Assembly (NCBI GenBank): GCA_002418705.1 | Contig: DIEQ01000117.1 | Coordinates: 1 to 23,510 of the forward strand | Direction of reading: 5' to 3' | Length of the DNA: 23,510 bases | Source of the DNA: Mageeibacillus sp. UBA5770 | GTDB taxonomy: Bacteria > Bacillota_A > Clostridia > Saccharofermentanales > Saccharofermentanaceae | Shown: positions 22,750 to 23,510 of the stretch, piece after piece | How positions within the stretch are numbered: the first letter of the stretch is position 1 | Layout: each line of letters begins with the position of its first letter | Translations under genes and position numbers: made by a program | Notes under the pieces: model-generated | The model's database searches: none | Seen by the model: the letters and a program-made list of their open reading frames with translations, nothing else | What the model was told of the DNA's origin: nothing

Positions 22750-23283
22750 TTAGGTGTTTTCATCCTTTTGCTCAGGCTCACTGACCGCTTCAGTTGCTTC
22801 AGGCTCTGCCTTCACTTCAGCTGCCTCTTCGACAGGCACCGTCTCCTCTGAGACAGGTGCTTTTTCTGCGTCCAAATGCGCCTGTTCGGCTATAGAAGGT
22901 GATGCGGTCAGCATGGAGGAAATAGGTGTAACAGGAATCGTTGTGGGAATTTCTACCTGTTTATCAGAGCCTTCCGGGAATTTCGCACCGCAGGTCGAGC
23001 AGAAAGCATGCTCAAGAGGATTCTCTTTTTTACAGCTGGAACAGAGCTTCAGGCCTTTTTCGAACAGTATTTTCAGCTTGTTTGCTTCGATATCCGTATA
23101 TAACGACGTGATAGCATCACATCTTGCATTAATATCCTTAGATACGTCAACAGAAGCGTCCCTATACTGTCCATAGTATAGCCTTCCGATTTCGTCAAAA
23201 TAACGGTTGATACTCGCATTTTTCTCATCAGTGGATTTCTGCAGTTGTGCAATAGTCTTCGCCTTTGGATCAAACAGTGCCAT
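22750..23283 (-). CDS. Zinc-ribbon protein with acidic C-terminal tail
   Basis: The protein is 177 residues and not a named family. The N-terminal 75 residues are helical and polar (KTIAQLQKSTDEKNASINRY), followed by a CxxC-x10-CxxC zinc ribbon (C81, C84, C95, C98; LCSSCKKENPLEHAFCSTCG). The last 70 residues are Pro/Glu/Ala-rich and look disordered. There is no signal or membrane helix. Similar small proteins with a coiled N-terminus and a rubredoxin-type ribbon are frequent in Clostridia and are uncharacterised. The ATG at 23283 is chosen because AGGAGG is 8 nt upstream; the ATG at 23289 is only 2 nt from it. It is preceded by gap and followed by hpf, both with separate signals. Confidence 0.8.
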   Translation of the reverse strand: MALFDPKAKTIAQLQKSTDEKNASINRYFDEIGRLYYGQYRDASVDVSKDINARCDAITSLYTDIEANKLKILFEKGLKLCSSCKKENPLEHAFCSTCGAKFPEGSDKQVEIPTTIPVTPISSMLTASPSIAEQAHLDAEKAPVSEETVPVEEAAEVKAEPEATEAVSEPEQKDENT

Positions 23284-23316
23284 ATGCATTCCCTCCTAAA
23301 TTATCTATTGATATTT

Positions 23317-23329
23317 TTGCATTATGCAA
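23317..23329. promoter_or_regulatory. Palindrome TTGCAT-T-ATGCAA at the zinc-ribbon gene start of transcription
   Basis: A perfect 6-1-6 inverted repeat starts immediately downstream of the predicted +1 (about 23330) for the zinc-ribbon gene. It fits a small dimeric repressor site, but could also be an RNA hairpin. Confidence 0.45.
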
Positions 23330-23336
23330 CAAATAC

Positions 23337-23365
23337 ATTATAGCTTGATTTGAAGCAAACAAAAA
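23337..23365 (-). promoter_or_regulatory. Putative promoter of the zinc-ribbon gene
   Basis: TATAAT on the minus strand at 23342-23337 with the weak TTTTTG (23365-23360) 17 nt upstream. The latter is also the T-run of the gap terminator. Confidence 0.45.
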
Positions 23366-23408
23366 GGGAAGTCTCACAGAATGGAAAACCATTCGCAAAA
23401 CTCCCCTT
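23361..23408 (-). terminator. Intrinsic terminator of gap
   Basis: Read on the minus strand, AAGGGGAGT (23408-23400) pairs with ACTTCCCTT (23372-23364), 9 bp with one G-U. An inner stem GAATGG/CCATTC (23394-23389 and 23384-23379) has a TTTT loop. A T-run ending at 23361 follows the outer stem. Confidence 0.8.
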
Positions 23409-23433
23409 ATTTATTTGGTAAATGTGACGAAAA

Positions 23434-23510
23434 TTACTTCGCGTCTACCTGCGCCATGTGCTCGATGAGCATAAGGACCTTGTTGGAATAGCCCCACTCA
23501 TTGTCATACC
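23434..23510 (-). CDS. gap: Glyceraldehyde-3-phosphate dehydrogenase, C-terminal end only
   Basis: The last 24 complete codons read YDNEWGYSNKVLMLIEHMAQ followed by VDAK and TAA (23436-23434). YDNEWGYSN near the C-terminus is the signature of phosphorylating GAPDH, the glycolytic enzyme that oxidises glyceraldehyde-3-phosphate to 1,3-bisphosphoglycerate with NAD. The rest lies beyond the window. An intrinsic terminator follows. Confidence 0.93.
   Translation of the reverse strand, partial: YDNEWGYSNKVLMLIEHMAQVDAK

Overview
The window looks like a low-to-moderate GC Gram-positive of class Clostridia, most likely close to Lachnospiraceae. This rests on strong AGGAGG ribosome sites, a PadR / HAAS-type membrane protein / DUF4097 operon, a long-form ribosome hibernation factor, PcrA, and an envelope N-acetylglucosaminidase of the type common in that family. 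The taxon is an inference; no rRNA is present. There are no tRNAs, CRISPR arrays, insertion sequences or phage genes. Apart from the genes at 1-483, 6208-7815 and 8030-8386, every gene is on the minus strand. No gene-free stretch exceeds about 260 bases.

Layout. (1) 1-1206: the 3' end of a GT4 glycosyltransferase converges with a TspO-like membrane protein, overlapping by 84 nt. (2) 1326-3504: an envelope-stress-like operon (PadR regulator, HAAS-like membrane protein, DUF4097 beta-repeat protein) with a consensus promoter and its own terminator. (3) 3591-6140: a NYN-OST-HTH RNA-binding or nuclease protein followed by 4-alpha-glucanotransferase malQ, ending in a hairpin terminator. (4) 6044-8469: release factor 3 (prfC), divergent from the NYN gene across a promoter region with symmetric elements, then a lone PadR gene with its own promoter and terminator. 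(5) 8509-19269: threonine synthase, then, reading upstream, a TPR-like membrane protein, folC, a GtrA-family protein, a cohesin-like/cadherin-like surface protein, a large membrane-anchored glucosaminidase, yfbR and dgt. From dgt to the TPR-like gene the genes are close or overlapping, which suggests one long transcript. (6) 19295-23510: pcrA helicase, hibernation factor hpf, a zinc-ribbon protein, and the last codons of GAPDH (gap).

How the genes fit together. Most are housekeeping: translation termination and hibernation (prfC, hpf), nucleotide pool control (two HD-fold phosphohydrolases, dgt and yfbR), folate (folC), threonine (thrC), DNA repair (pcrA), sugar polymers (malQ) and glycolysis (gap). 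The least ordinary part is the group of envelope proteins (859, 490, 200 and 359 residues) set between nucleotide and folate genes. Regulatory architecture is also notable. Three times on the minus strand the U-rich tail of an intrinsic terminator runs into the promoter of the next gene. Short perfect palindromes sit next to inferred transcription starts (prfC/NYN, hpf, zinc-ribbon gene). A degenerate 9-nt tandem repeat fills part of the hpf 3' untranslated region.
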